From: Myxococcus stipitatus DSM 14675
Lineage (GTDB): Bacteria; Myxococcota; Myxococcia; Myxococcales; Myxococcaceae
Reading direction: 5' to 3'
Assembly (NCBI RefSeq): GCF_000331735.1
Contig: NC_020126.1
Location: 8,497,501 to 8,561,500, forward strand
Length of the DNA stretch: 64,000 nt
The notes under the pieces are model-generated. The model was not told where the DNA came from. It did no database searches and saw only the letters and a list, made by a program, of their open reading frames with translations. The position numbers and the translations under genes are program-made. Every line of letters begins with the position of its first letter. Position 1 is the first letter of the stretch. Shown here in pieces: positions 31,313 to 40,234 of this stretch.

Positions 31313-33019
31313 GCCTCCCCGGGTTTTGTGGCTCTCCCGCACTTCGTGTGGATCGTAGGGGCAGACGGTGAGCAGCACGCGACGACGAAGCAGGTCGAAG
31401 TTGGCGCGGCCGTACATCTGACGCTTGAGCAGCTTGAGCTTCGTGATTTGGCCCTCAGCCTGGGCGTTGCTCCATGGAGAGGTCAGGGCGGCCCGGACAG
31501 CATCGCCATCCTGTTCGAGGCCCTCCGCAAACGTTTCCACCGCGCGGACCCCGCACGCACGCGCCTCGACCAACCACGCGTTGAAGCGCCTCGAAGACCG
31601 GCTTGGCCTTGCTCGCTGTGAAACGCCCCTCGAGCGCACGAGTTCGCAGAACCGCCGGGCCAATGCGACGACACGCGATGCTTCCTCGTCCTGCTCGATG
31701 CGAGCCAACGTCGCGGTCTCCGCGGAGGTCAACCCCGCGGGCTTCTTCACGCACAACCATGCCAATTGCTTCGGCGAGGAGAGCGCGTCGGGGCGCATGC
31801 GATTCGACCACCAGTTGCCGCCAGGATAACCACGCGCCCCTGAGCGAGGCCGAACGGTCCGTCGCGGCTGAAGCCAACGGTGGACCTGTCGCGAAGTGCC
31901 ACGAAAACCTTGGGCGCGAATCTCCCGCCAGAGTTCGCATGCGTTTTCACACCCCGCGGCGTGTCGCTTCGTCAGGTACTCCAGATAAGGGTCGAGGATG
32001 CTTCGTTTGGGCACGCGTGCCGCACGCTCGGGGAAGACTTCGGCGGCGGCGTATTTGCGCACCGTCCCGCGCGCAAGTCCCAGTGTGTGACTGATTCTAA
32101 GCAGCGGCTCCCCGGCCAGGTGACGCCGCCGTACGGCTTCGTAGGCAGCAACACGCCGGGAGCGGCTCTCCTCTCGACCGCGAGCTTCGGCGTGTGTTCG
32201 CGAGAAGCTGGTATGGCGACGTGCGGGAAGAGTCTCTGCGCTCGACACCGATAGTAGCGCTCGAAGGCGGGGGTGAGCACTGGTCATCCAGCGTTCCATC
32301 AGTTGCCGTCCATTCAGCAGCAAGTGCCAACGGTCCGCCACCTGCTGGGCCTCTGGCGCGCCCAGCACTGCTGCTCGTGTGTACTCAGTCGACCGGTCTC
32401 TTGCGATGACTTCCACGCCGGGGTGCTTGCGCAACCAGGCGCTCACCGTGGGAGTCGAGCGGTCTGGCAATACGTCCCGCACGCAGTGCGCTTCCAGGTC
32501 GACAAGGATGGAGCCGTAGGTGCGCCCCTTTCGCAGCGCCCAGTCGTCGAGGCCCAAGACGCGAGCGGGGCTGGACGGAGGCAGCGGAGCGCGGCGAATC
32601 AGCCGCAGGAGAGTATCGGGACTGGTGGGCATGGCCAGGGGCTTGAGCAGCCTGGCCCCAGCCTCTGCCCCGGCAGTGATTGCAACGGCGCACTGCGCGG
32701 TGGCCAGCCGCCGTGTCCGTCGAGCCTGAGCAGCCAGCAGGCGCACCGGCCGCTCCGCGAACGTGCGGCGGGAGCATTCCGGGTTTCGGCAGCAGAAGCG
32801 CCGTACACGCAGCTCGAGCCGCACGGCGCGCCCTGCGGCGGGCAGGTCCGCTGGGCGTCGGATGTAGCTACCGTGCACTGCGGTACTCGGCGTTTGGCAG
32901 GAGGGACATCGTGCTCCCGTGCCTTCCATACGCACCCCGAGGACGACACCTGCCGAGCTTCCGTGGGCCACCCGGTCCACCCGACACCCAGGAAGTGGAT
33001 ACAGCGTTTCCATTCCCAA
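31292..33019 (-). CDS. ISL3 family transposase
   Basis: 575 residues from ATG 33019. N-terminal zinc-finger domain (CPSCQTPS, RRFCCRNPECSRRTF), DDE core with LGLDDWALRKGRTYGS (first Asp), ARDRSTEYTRAA (second Asp) and SNAQAEGQITKLKLLKRQMYG (Glu), plus the inserted HTH region (LLRISHTLGLARGTVRKYA) of the long ISL3 subgroup. The frame has no stop inside the element: it reads through the terminal repeat (PHEVRES) and the target duplication, and stops at 31292 in flanking DNA, adding about 12 host-derived residues. Confidence 0.92.
   Translation of the reverse strand: MGMETLYPLPGCRVDRVAHGSSAGVVLGVRMEGTGARCPSCQTPSTAVHGSYIRRPADLPAAGRAVRLELRVRRFCCRNPECSRRTFAERPVRLLAAQARRTRRLATAQCAVAITAGAEAGARLLKPLAMPTSPDTLLRLIRRAPLPPSSPARVLGLDDWALRKGRTYGSILVDLEAHCVRDVLPDRSTPTVSAWLRKHPGVEVIARDRSTEYTRAAVLGAPEAQQVADRWHLLLNGRQLMERWMTSAHPRLRALLSVSSAETLPARRHTSFSRTHAEARGREESRSRRVAAYEAVRRRHLAGEPLLRISHTLGLARGTVRKYAAAEVFPERAARVPKRSILDPYLEYLTKRHAAGCENACELWREIRAQGFRGTSRQVHRWLQPRRTVRPRSGARGYPGGNWWSNRMRPDALSSPKQLAWLCVKKPAGLTSAETATLARIEQDEEASRVVALARRFCELVRSRGVSQRARPSRSSRRFNAWLVEARACGVRAVETFAEGLEQDGDAVRAALTSPWSNAQAEGQITKLKLLKRQMYGRANFDLLRRRVLLTVCPYDPHEVRESHKTRGGSRGLPA
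31322..31329 (+). repeat. Left target-site duplication of the ISL3 element
   Basis: GGTTTTGT directly precedes the element and is repeated exactly at 33096-33103. An 8-bp duplication is characteristic of the ISL3 family. Confidence 0.9.
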
Positions 33020-33095
33020 GGTGTATTCGCCCCGTTGCTAGCCTACCGCGTCTGCCTACTCCCCAGAGGGGAACCACACGAAGTGCGGGAGAGCC
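31330..33095 (-). mobile_element. Intact ISL3 family element (1766 bp)
   Basis: Perfect 22-bp inverted repeats starting GGCTCTCCCGCACTTCGTGT (31330-31351; inverted copy ends at 33095), 8-bp duplication GGTTTTGT on both sides, and one full-length transposase on the minus strand. It is the youngest-looking element of the island, since nothing interrupts it and both duplications are exact. Confidence 0.92.
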
Positions 33096-33103
33096 GGTTT
33101 TGT
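33096..33103 (+). repeat. Right target-site duplication of the ISL3 element
   Basis: Second copy of GGTTTTGT, directly after the right terminal repeat of the ISL3 element. Confidence 0.9.
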
Positions 33104-33130
33104 GGACACCGGAGATGAGGTGACCGAAGG

Positions 33131-33439
33131 ATGTCCACGACGATGCCGAGACGCGAGCGCAGGAAGTACACGCCCGAGTTCAAAGCCCGGACTGTGAAGA
33201 TGGTGCTGGAAGAGGGCAAGTCCCGGGCGCAGGTGGCCAAGGACCTGGACCTGACTCGCAGCGCGCTGGAGGCTTGGATGAGGCAGTCGCGAACGGACGC
33301 GGGCCAGGGGCCGTCCGGGGCGCTGACGACGGGTGAGAAGGAGGAACTCGCTCAGTTGCGCCGCGAGGTGCGCCAGCTGCGGATGGAGCGGGAGATACTA
33401 AAGAACGCGGCGGCCTTCTTCGCCAAGGAGAGCACGTGA
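33131..33439 (+). CDS. IS3 OrfA, intact copy
   Basis: 102 residues from ATG 33131. HTH KYTPEFKARTVKMVLEEGK with VAKDLDLTRSALEAWMRQ, then the heptad helix REVRQLRMEREILKNAAAFF. Closely related to the disrupted copy at 21255, and shows how that one read before insertion. The stop overlaps the OrfB GTG by 4 bases (GTGA). Its promoter region upstream is cut by the ISL3 element. Confidence 0.88.
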   Translation: MSTTMPRRERRKYTPEFKARTVKMVLEEGKSRAQVAKDLDLTRSALEAWMRQSRTDAGQGPSGALTTGEKEELAQLRREVRQLRMEREILKNAAAFFAKEST

Positions 33440-33993
33440 GGTTCACGGCCATCCAGGAGGAGAAGGCGAACTACCCGGTGGCGATGCTGTGCCGTGTGCT
33501 GGAGGTGTCTCGAGCGGGCTACTACGCCTGGGAGGGACGTGAAGCGTCGGCACGCCAGAAGGCCAATGCGGCGCTGGTGGAGCGAATCCAGCAGGTGCAT
33601 CAGGACAGCCGCCGCACCTATGGCAGCCCACGCGTCCAGGCCGAGCTGAAGGCCCAGGGGCTGCCCGTGGGCCGGCACCGCGTGGCCCGACAATGGGACG
33701 CGCTCACCCGCTTTGTCGAGGACGTGCGGCTCCCCTTGGACAACAACGCCTCGGAGCGAGCCCTGCGCGTCGCGGCCCTCGGACGGAAGGACTTTCTGTT
33801 TGTCGGGCATGACCGCGCGGGCCGCAACCTCGCGGGGCTCTACTCGCTGGTGGCTACCTGCTCGGCGAACGGCATCAATCCGCGTGAGTACCTCTCCGAC
33901 GTCTTGCTTCGCGTGCAGTACCACCCGGCAAGCCGCCTGGATGAACTCCTACCAGGTCCCTGGAGTCGTCGCCTCGCCGCGAACACCTCCTGA
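33436..33993 (+). pseudogene. Chimeric ORF: IS3 OrfB N-terminus fused to IS66 TnpC C-terminus
   Basis: One uninterrupted 185-codon frame. Residues 1 to about 84 are IS3 OrfB (EEKANYPVAMLCRVLEVSRA, RRTYGSPRVQAELKAQG, HRVAR). From about 86 on the sequence is IS66 TnpC (WDALTRFVEDVRLPLDNNAS, ERALRVAALGRKDFLFVGHD, NPREYLSDVL). The joint is near 33690. Neither part keeps a full catalytic site: OrfB loses its DDE core and TnpC keeps only the region around its final Glu. Best read as a deletion scar that happens to be in frame. Confidence 0.85.
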
Positions 33994-34181
33994 CGCACGC
34001 TGCGGACCTGCTGCCCCTCCACGAGCGTTATCCGTCCACTGACCCTGGTCCGGGGCGGGGCTCGTTTGTCCTCACGACAGCTAAACCCGGACGGTTACAG
34101 AACGGGGGCGGGCCGAGTGGTCGCTCGGCTCTCGCCTCTGCTTCGATTGACGGTGGAGGACGATGGCGGCAACTGATCCTA

Positions 34182-35400
34182 AACCAAGGATCGTAAATCT
34201 CGTCCGGCCTCAGGCGGTGCGCCTGAGGTCGGTGCGGTGCAGGGATGGACTGGCGGAGCGTTGGGAAGTGCGAGCTGAGTGGTAGGCATGCACCCGGGCG
34301 ATGAGCCGGTCCATGGTGCGGCAGCGGTGGTTGCGGGTGACATTGGCGTGCAGGTCGAGCCACACCCGCTCGATGCGATTGCCCTGCGGGCAGTAGGGCG
34401 GCAGGAAGTGGAGGACGAATCTCCCGTGGAGCTGCGCGAGCGCCGTGAGCGTCTTCTTGCTGGAGTGGACCGAGGCGTTGTCGAGGACGAGGTGGATGCG
34501 GCGAGCCCACCGGTATGCACTCGCCAGGCGCCAGAGAAGCTGAATGAACAGAGCGCTGGCTTTGCTCCGTCCCTCAATCCAAGTCAGTTTTCCAGTGCGG
34601 ACATTGAGCGCTCCGGCCAGGTAGCGATTCTGGTTGTTGCCGGGCGTCACCACCACGCGCCGCTACCAAGGTAGACACCAGTCGCGTCCCACCTTGGGGT
34701 TGAGATGGATGTCGACTTCGTCCACGTGGAGAAAGGGCTCTTTGGGAGGGCCGTACGCCTCGAGACACCTCAGCTCGAGGAGTCGACGGCGTCGCCTCCA
34801 CCCGGGCCATGGACACTCGACGATGGGCTTGGCCACCTTGAGACGCGCACCGAGCGAGGCGAGGGTACGCCCCATGGTGGCAACCGACACGCGCACCAGG
34901 CCTCGGCGGGCCAACTCCTGGCACAGCAACTCCCGAGTCCAGGTGGGGCGACACCAACCCCAATCCTCGGGAGTCCCCGCCAGTACTCGCACCAGCCGCT
35001 CGCGGAACCGCTCGTCTACCTTGGAACGTCCGTTGCTCCCCCTCCTGTCCCGAAGGGCCTGCCGCCCTCCATCCCGGTAGCGACGGACCGCCCCCACCAC
35101 CGTCGAGGTCGCGCATTCCAAGGCCCGGGCGACGGCGTGGCACGAGGCGCCTCGTCCCACCGACGCCACTGCCATGCATCTGCGGTAGGTGAGCGGGCAG
35201 CCACTCCAGGCTGCCCACCGAAGCAGCGCTTGCCGCTGCTTTCTCCTCAACCACTGCCTACCTTTGCCCTCGGGCAGGGCCTTCTCGCTCTCAGGTCTTC
35301 TGCACACACAGAGCCGAACGAGAGGTGCCCCTGCTCTCTCTTCCCGCTCCTCCTGCGCCCGCTTGCTCTCCGACCTGATCGGGAATCACGAACCCCGGTT
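34182..35400 (-). mobile_element. IS630-type element no. 2
   Basis: Ends AACCAAGGATCGTAAAT (34182-34198) and, inverted, AACCCCGGTTCGTGAT (from 35400) are imperfect terminal repeats, each bordered by TA (34180-34181, 35401-35402). The minus-strand transposase carries one nonsense codon. Bases 33994-34181, between the IS66 tail and this element, hold no gene. Confidence 0.7.
34210..35307 (-). pseudogene. IS630-type transposase with amber codon
   Basis: The reading frame from about 35307 shows N-terminal HTH regions (CHAVARALECATSTVVGAVR), DWGWCRPTWTRELL, the first Asp in FLHVDEVDIHLNPKVG, then TAG at 34663-34665 in DWCLPW-x-RRVVVTPG. The frame resumes with NNQNRYLAGALN, IHLVLDNASVHSS (second Asp) and PYCPQGNRIERVWLDLH (Glu). 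A single CAG-to-TAG change explains the stop. Otherwise complete. Confidence 0.82.
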
Positions 35401-35496
35401 TAGGGGCGAACTGGCTTCGGTGAGGATCCGTCACCACCAAAGCCGTCATCCGCGCTGAAATCTTCGGTACTCATGGGGCAGGCGATTCGAGTCAAC

Positions 35497-36990
35497 TCAT
35501 CGACCTTGACAGGACGCGACGCCGTACTTCGTGCGCAGGTAGCCCAGGAAGTCCGCGTCCGTGAGGCCCTGCCCCGTCACCGCGCGCACGCGCTCCTCCG
35601 CGGGGAGACGGAAGCCGTGGTGGTGGATGTTCTCGCGCAGCCAGTCGCGCAGGGGCAGCAGGTGTCCCTGGCGGAGCTGTCCTTCGAGGCCCGGCAGGGC
35701 GCGCTCGGCCGCGCGGTAGAGTGACGCGGCGTAGAGGTTGCCCAGCGAGTACGTGGGGAAGTAGCCCAGCTCACCCCAGGCCCAGTGGATGTCCTGGAGC
35801 ACGCCCTGCGTGTCATCCGGCGGCGTGACGCCCAGGTAGCGCTCCATGCGCGCGTTCCACGCGGCGGGCAGCTCGTCGAGCGGGAGCTCGTCCCGAATCA
35901 GCAGCAGCTCCAGCTCGTAGCGCACGGCGATGTGCAGGTTGTACGTCACCTCGTCGGACTCGGTGCGGATGAGCGACGGGCGCACCGCGTTGACGGCGGC
36001 GAGGAAGTCCTCCACGTCCACGCCGGCCAGCGCCTCCGGGAAGCTGTCGCGCAGCAGCGGGAAGTAGTGCTCCCAGAAGGCGCGGCTGCGGCCCACCAGG
36101 TTCTCCCACAGACGCGACTGCGACTCGTGCAGGCCCATGGAGGGTGCGGCGGCCAGCGGGGTGCGGTGGTGCTCGGGCGCGAAGCCCTGCTCGAACAGGC
36201 CGTGGCCCGCCTCGTGGATGGTGCTGAAGATGGCGGAGAGCGGGTTCGTCTCGTCCACGCGCGTGGTGAGCCGCACGTCGAGCGCATGCGTGCCGCCCGT
36301 GAAGGGGTGGATGCTCAAGTCCTGCCGGCCCGCCTCCAGGTCGAAGCCGATGTCCTTGAGCAACCGCAAGGTGAAGCGCCACTGCGCATCCTTGTCGTAG
36401 CGCCGGCCGTCGAAGAGGTCCGGCGCCTTCCGTGCCGTCCCCGAGAGAGTGCCCACCATGGGGATGAGGTGCTCGCGCAGGGTGCTCAACACGGGGGTGA
36501 GCCGCGCCACGCGCATGCCGGGCTCATAGCCCTCCAGCAGCGCGTCATAGCGCTCACCGTCGTGGCCATAGGCATCCGCCTGCTCGCGGCGCAGCGACAG
36601 GAGCCGGTGGAGCGCGGGCTGGAAGCGGGCGAACTTGCGCTCCTGACGGGCCTCGCGCCAGGCGTGGAGGCCCTGACTCTGGGCCTCGGCCAGGGCGCGC
36701 ACCAGCGCGGCGGGCACTCGCACCTCGCGCTCGCGCTCGCGCCGGAGGACCTCCACCATGGCGCGCTCGTCGTCCGTCAGGCCCGCCTCGGTGGCCGCCT
36801 TCTCGAGGGCATCGCCGAGCCTCGGGTCCACCAGGCGCTCATGGTGGATGCCCTGGAGGGTGGAGAGCTGATGCGCCCGCGCGGGGCCTGCCCGGGCCGG
36901 GAGGTAGATCTCCTGGTCCCACGTGGCGAGGCCGATGAGCCCCTGAAGGTCCTTCAACTCCTGCATCCGGGAGAGCAGCCAGGTGTCCAT
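35497..36990 (-). CDS. M32 family metallocarboxypeptidase (thermostable carboxypeptidase 1-like)
   Basis: 497 residues from ATG 36990. Family landmarks: zinc site HEAGH in TIHEAGHGLFEQG, the third-ligand segment SMGLHESQSRLWEN, DVRLTTRVDETNPL, and IRTESDEVTYNLHI near the C-terminal third, with GELGYFPTYSLGNLYAA late. Releases C-terminal residues from peptides. The normal ending of M32 proteins is Y-L-R-x-K-x-G plus a short tail; here it reads YLRTKYGVASCQGR, and the stop lies within 100 bases of the island edge, so the last residues may derive from foreign DNA. The enzyme is probably still active. Confidence 0.9.
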   Translation of the reverse strand: MDTWLLSRMQELKDLQGLIGLATWDQEIYLPARAGPARAHQLSTLQGIHHERLVDPRLGDALEKAATEAGLTDDERAMVEVLRREREREVRVPAALVRALAEAQSQGLHAWREARQERKFARFQPALHRLLSLRREQADAYGHDGERYDALLEGYEPGMRVARLTPVLSTLREHLIPMVGTLSGTARKAPDLFDGRRYDKDAQWRFTLRLLKDIGFDLEAGRQDLSIHPFTGGTHALDVRLTTRVDETNPLSAIFSTIHEAGHGLFEQGFAPEHHRTPLAAAPSMGLHESQSRLWENLVGRSRAFWEHYFPLLRDSFPEALAGVDVEDFLAAVNAVRPSLIRTESDEVTYNLHIAVRYELELLLIRDELPLDELPAAWNARMERYLGVTPPDDTQGVLQDIHWAWGELGYFPTYSLGNLYAASLYRAAERALPGLEGQLRQGHLLPLRDWLRENIHHHGFRLPAEERVRAVTGQGLTDADFLGYLRTKYGVASCQGR

Positions 36991-37140
36991 GGCGTCCTCT
37001 ATATCAACGTGCCCCGCCCCTCGCCTTCGAGGTGCTCACACACGCTCGCAACGTTGGCTTCGCGGCGCTTGCACCCGTGGGTGATGGAGACCGGCGCCAG
37101 GAAGCCCGATGTCATCCGGGACTCTTCGCGGAGGATGTTC

Positions 37141-37878
37141 ATGAGCAACCCACAACGTGTCGCCCTGGTGACGGGAGCATCTCGAGGTATCGGCGCGGCC
37201 ATCGCGGAACGACTGGGCCAGGACGGCCTCGCCGTGGTCGTGGCCTTCTCGGGTGATGAAGAGGGCGCGCGCGCCGTGGTGCGCCGCATCGAAGCCGCGG
37301 GAGGGCGGGCGCTCGCCTCGCGCGTGGATATCCGGGACGCCAGCGCGGTCCAGGCCGTCTTCGATGCGACGGAGAAGGCGTTTGGCGGCCTCGACGTCCT
37401 CGTCAACAACGCGGGCGTCATGGAGCTCGGCCGGATTGACGAGATGACGGACGACACCTTCTCGCGGCAGCTCTCCGTGAACCTCATGGGCTCCTTCCAC
37501 GCCATGCGCGAGGCGAGCCGGCGCCTCCGGCGAGGCGGCAGCATCGTCAACCTGTCCTCGAGCGTCGTCCGCCTGCTCCAGCCCACCTACGGCCCCTACG
37601 CCGCCACCAAGGCCGCCATCGAGGCCCTCACCATGGTGCTGGCCCGGGAGCTTCGAGGTCGGGACATCACCGTGAACGCCCTGGCCCCCGGCCCCACGGC
37701 GACCGAGCTGTTCTTGAAGGGAAAGCCTCCCGCCGTCGTGGAGCAGCTCACCAAGGCCCCTCCCCTGGAGCGGCTGGGCACCCCCGAGGACATCGCACGC
37801 GCCGTCTCGTTCCTCGCGGGCCCCGATGGACGGTGGGTCAACGGACAGGTCCTCCGAGCGAACGGAGGGCTCGTGTAG
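37141..37878 (+). CDS. Short-chain dehydrogenase/reductase
   Basis: 245 residues. ATG 37141 chosen because GGAGG (37130-37134) lies 6 bases upstream. NAD(P)-binding TGASRGIGAAIAERL, NNAGVMELG, catalytic Ser in IVNLSSSVV, YxxxK in YGPYAATKAA, and PGPTATELF mark a classical SDR close to FabG/3-ketoreductase-like enzymes. The C-terminal VNGQVLRANGGLV is typical. Substrate unknown. Divergent from the carboxypeptidase gene; the next gene starts 62 bases downstream in the same direction. Confidence 0.92.
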   Translation: MSNPQRVALVTGASRGIGAAIAERLGQDGLAVVVAFSGDEEGARAVVRRIEAAGGRALASRVDIRDASAVQAVFDATEKAFGGLDVLVNNAGVMELGRIDEMTDDTFSRQLSVNLMGSFHAMREASRRLRRGGSIVNLSSSVVRLLQPTYGPYAATKAAIEALTMVLARELRGRDITVNALAPGPTATELFLKGKPPAVVEQLTKAPPLERLGTPEDIARAVSFLAGPDGRWVNGQVLRANGGLV

Positions 37879-37940
37879 GCACCTCCCCGGCGGCCAGCCA
37901 GGCCCCCACCCCGCGCGCCTTCTGGTATGAGGGCCCGGCA

Positions 37941-38483
37941 ATGGCCAATGTCATCCAGTTCTTCATGACCCCCGACGACGAGGTCGCCTTCTTCCGCTTC
38001 CTGGAGCGCTTCGTCCTGGAGGTGTACCCCCGCCGCGTCCCCGAGGACTGGAAGACGTTCCGCGCCCACCAGGACCACATCGAGAAGCTCCCCCAGGAGG
38101 ACCTGTACCTGGTGGCGAGCGACCTGGGCCCCGCCATCGTCGACAAGATGAAGCGCGGCCCGGACAAGGGCTACTGGCGCGTGGACGAGGTCCGCTCCCC
38201 CGTCATCTTCATGGAGCGCTGCCGCACCAACGAAGAGGGCGAGCTCGTCAGCGGCAGCCTCTGGGCGGAGCTGGACATCACCGCGCAGACGGGCCGGAAG
38301 AACGCGGCGCCGGACCGCTTCCGGCGCCTGTTCCTGGAGATTGAGGAGTACGTGAAGAAGACCTTCCGCCGAGGCCAGCCGAAGGACTTCTTCGTCGGCC
38401 CCAAGGCGGCCCGCCTCTACAAGGAAGGCCTGGTCCTCCGGGACTCCGCTCACCGCGGTGGCACGGTGAACGTCTACAAGTAG
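37941..38483 (+). CDS. Conserved-looking hypothetical protein (180 aa)
   Basis: ATG 37941 follows GAGGG. No family recognised. It begins MANVIQFFMTPDDEVAFFRF, has mixed alpha/beta composition and many charged residues, one Cys, no signal peptide or membrane segment, and ends in GGTVNVYK. Codon use and G+C match the chromosome. Convergent with prfC, with only 8 bases between the stops, so a real gene is very likely. Confidence 0.7.
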   Translation: MANVIQFFMTPDDEVAFFRFLERFVLEVYPRRVPEDWKTFRAHQDHIEKLPQEDLYLVASDLGPAIVDKMKRGPDKGYWRVDEVRSPVIFMERCRTNEEGELVSGSLWAELDITAQTGRKNAAPDRFRRLFLEIEEYVKKTFRRGQPKDFFVGPKAARLYKEGLVLRDSAHRGGTVNVYK

Positions 38484-38491
38484 CCCGCGGC

Positions 38492-40117
38492 TCAGCTCCC
38501 CGAGGCGAGCGCGGCGAGCTTTCGCAGCTGCGGCGCCTCGTTGAGGAACTTCAGCTCCGGGTGCTTGCTCTCGGCGTGCTGGAGCGCCCAGTCGTCGCGG
38601 AAGAGCACCAGGGGCAGCCCGTCGCGGTCCTGCACCGTCTGACGGTTGCCTTCCCAGTCGAAGGACTTCGGGTCGAAGTTCTGCCCCACCACCCAGCGCG
38701 CGTGGCTGAAGGGCAGCCGGTCCAGGGCAATCTTCGCCCCGTACTCGTGCTCCAGCCGGTACTGGAGGACCTCGAACTGGAGGGCGCCGACCACGCCGAC
38801 AATCGGGTCCTTCATGCCCATGGCGAGCTGCTGGAAGATCTGCACGGTGCCCTCTTCCGAGAGCTGCTCCAGGCCCTTCTCCATCTGCTTGCGGCGCAGC
38901 GGGTCCTTGGAGCGGACCACCGCGAAGTGCTCCGGGCTGAAGCGCGGCACGCCCTCGAACTCCACGTCGGAGCCCTCCGCCAGGGTGTCGCCGATGCGGT
39001 ACTGCCCCGGGTCGAACAAGCCGATGACGTCGCCGGGCCAGGCGTCTTCGATGGCGGTGCGCTCGGCGGCCATGAACTGGCTGGGCTTGGCCAGGCGCAC
39101 TTCCTTGCCCAGGCGCGAGTGGAACGCGTTCATGCCCTTGACGTAGCGGCCGCTCACCACGCGCATGAAGGCGATGCGGTCGCGGTGCGCGGGGTCCATG
39201 TTCGCCTGAATCTTGAAGACGAAGCCCGCGAACTTGGGGTTGTTCGGCTCGCGGGGGCCGTTCGTCGTCTGGCGCGGGGTGGGCGCGGGGGCCAGGTCCA
39301 GGAAGGCGTCGAGGAACGGGCGCACGCCGAAGTTCGTCATCGCGCTGCCGAAGAACATGGGCGTCAGCTGGCCCTGGTCGCTCTTCTCGCGGGTGAACTC
39401 GTCACCGCCGATGTCGAGCAGCTCGATGTCCTCGTGGAGCTTCGCCAGCTCCGCCTCCGTGAGCACCGTCTTGATTTCATCCGAGTCGATGGCGACCGAG
39501 CGCTCGGCGACCTCGGATTCGCCGTGGGTGCCCTCGGCGGCGAAGACGTGGACGACGCGGGCCTGGCGGTCATAGACGCCGCGGAACTCGGGCCCCATGC
39601 CGATGGGCCAGTTCATCGGGTAGGAGCGGATGCCGAGCACCTGCTCCAGCTCGTTCATCAGCTCGAGCGGCTCGCGGCCGTAGCGGTCCAGCTTGTTGAC
39701 GAAGGTGAAGATGGGGATGCCGCGCAGGCGGCACACCTTGAAGAGCTTCTTCGTCTGGGGCTCGACGCCCTTGGCCGCGTCGATGAGCATCACCGCGGCG
39801 TCGGCTGCGGCGAGCGTGCGGTAGGTGTCCTCGGAGAAGTCCTGGTGGCCCGGGGTGTCCAGCAGGTTGACGGCGTGGTCCCGGTACACGAACTGGAGGA
39901 CGGACGAGGTGACGGAGATGCCGCGCTCCTTCTCCAGCTCCATCCAGTCGCTGGTGGCGTGGCGCCTCGCCTTCTTGGCCTTCACGCTGCCGGCCAGGTG
40001 GATGGCGCCGCCGTAGAGCAGCAGCTTCTCCGTGAGCGTGGTCTTCCCCGCGTCGGGGTGGGAGATGATCGCGAAGGTGCGCCGCCGGGCGACCTCCCTG
40101 TCGAGCTCGTTCGTCAT
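38492..40117 (-). CDS. prfC: Peptide chain release factor 3
   Basis: 541 residues. GTPase motifs: G1 SHPDAGKTTLTEK, G2 region ERGISVTSSV, G3 DTPGHQDFSEDTYRTL, G4 NKLDRYGRE. The DTPGHQDFSEDTYRTL segment and later GAIHLAGSVKAKKARRH distinguish RF3 from EF-G and LepA. Downstream domains keep the RF3 pattern (FRGVYDRQ, QQLAMGMKDPIVGVVGALQF). RF3 recycles RF1/RF2 from the ribosome after peptide release. Monocistronic, with a 117-base divergent region to the RidA gene. Confidence 0.96.
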   Translation of the reverse strand: MTNELDREVARRRTFAIISHPDAGKTTLTEKLLLYGGAIHLAGSVKAKKARRHATSDWMELEKERGISVTSSVLQFVYRDHAVNLLDTPGHQDFSEDTYRTLAAADAAVMLIDAAKGVEPQTKKLFKVCRLRGIPIFTFVNKLDRYGREPLELMNELEQVLGIRSYPMNWPIGMGPEFRGVYDRQARVVHVFAAEGTHGESEVAERSVAIDSDEIKTVLTEAELAKLHEDIELLDIGGDEFTREKSDQGQLTPMFFGSAMTNFGVRPFLDAFLDLAPAPTPRQTTNGPREPNNPKFAGFVFKIQANMDPAHRDRIAFMRVVSGRYVKGMNAFHSRLGKEVRLAKPSQFMAAERTAIEDAWPGDVIGLFDPGQYRIGDTLAEGSDVEFEGVPRFSPEHFAVVRSKDPLRRKQMEKGLEQLSEEGTVQIFQQLAMGMKDPIVGVVGALQFEVLQYRLEHEYGAKIALDRLPFSHARWVVGQNFDPKSFDWEGNRQTVQDRDGLPLVLFRDDWALQHAESKHPELKFLNEAPQLRKLAALASGS

Positions 40118-40234
40118 GACCCCGGGCCAACTACCACGGGCCGTGTTTCCTTGCAGCCCGCAAGGAGGCCCCTGGTGGACAGATGGGTCACCATGGGAGG
40201 GTCAGGCCACACTTTCTCGCCTTGGGAGGCAGGT

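Larger units (their letters stand above)
31310..33689 (+). mobile_element. IS3 family element no. 2 (left part), interrupted by ISL3
   Basis: Left terminus TGAGCCTCCCCGGGTTTTGT starts at 31310 inside IS66 tnpC. The ISL3 element splits it at 31330, and the sequence resumes at 33096/33104 with GGACACCGGAGATG, matching the IS3 no. 1 leader. OrfA is complete, but OrfB is cut after about 84 codons and joined to IS66 tnpC, so the right two thirds are deleted. Confidence 0.75.
30240..33993 (+). mobile_element. IS66 family element, broken by IS3 and ISL3
   Basis: Contains intact tnpA and tnpB, the first 58 codons of tnpC, then inserted elements, and the last third of tnpC fused to IS3 OrfB. Exact ends were not found; the left end lies between 30233 and 30387 and the right end between 33994 and 34181. 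The missing middle of tnpC makes it non-autonomous. Confidence 0.7.

Noticed and set aside
21064..35496. A single integrative element with attachment repeats around the whole island
   Set aside because: No direct repeat, integrase or tRNA gene was found at the two outer edges; the parts are explained by separate IS insertions.
38561..40210. Plus-strand frame opposite prfC
   Set aside because: Antisense of RF3; only its last part, the RidA gene at 40235, is real.
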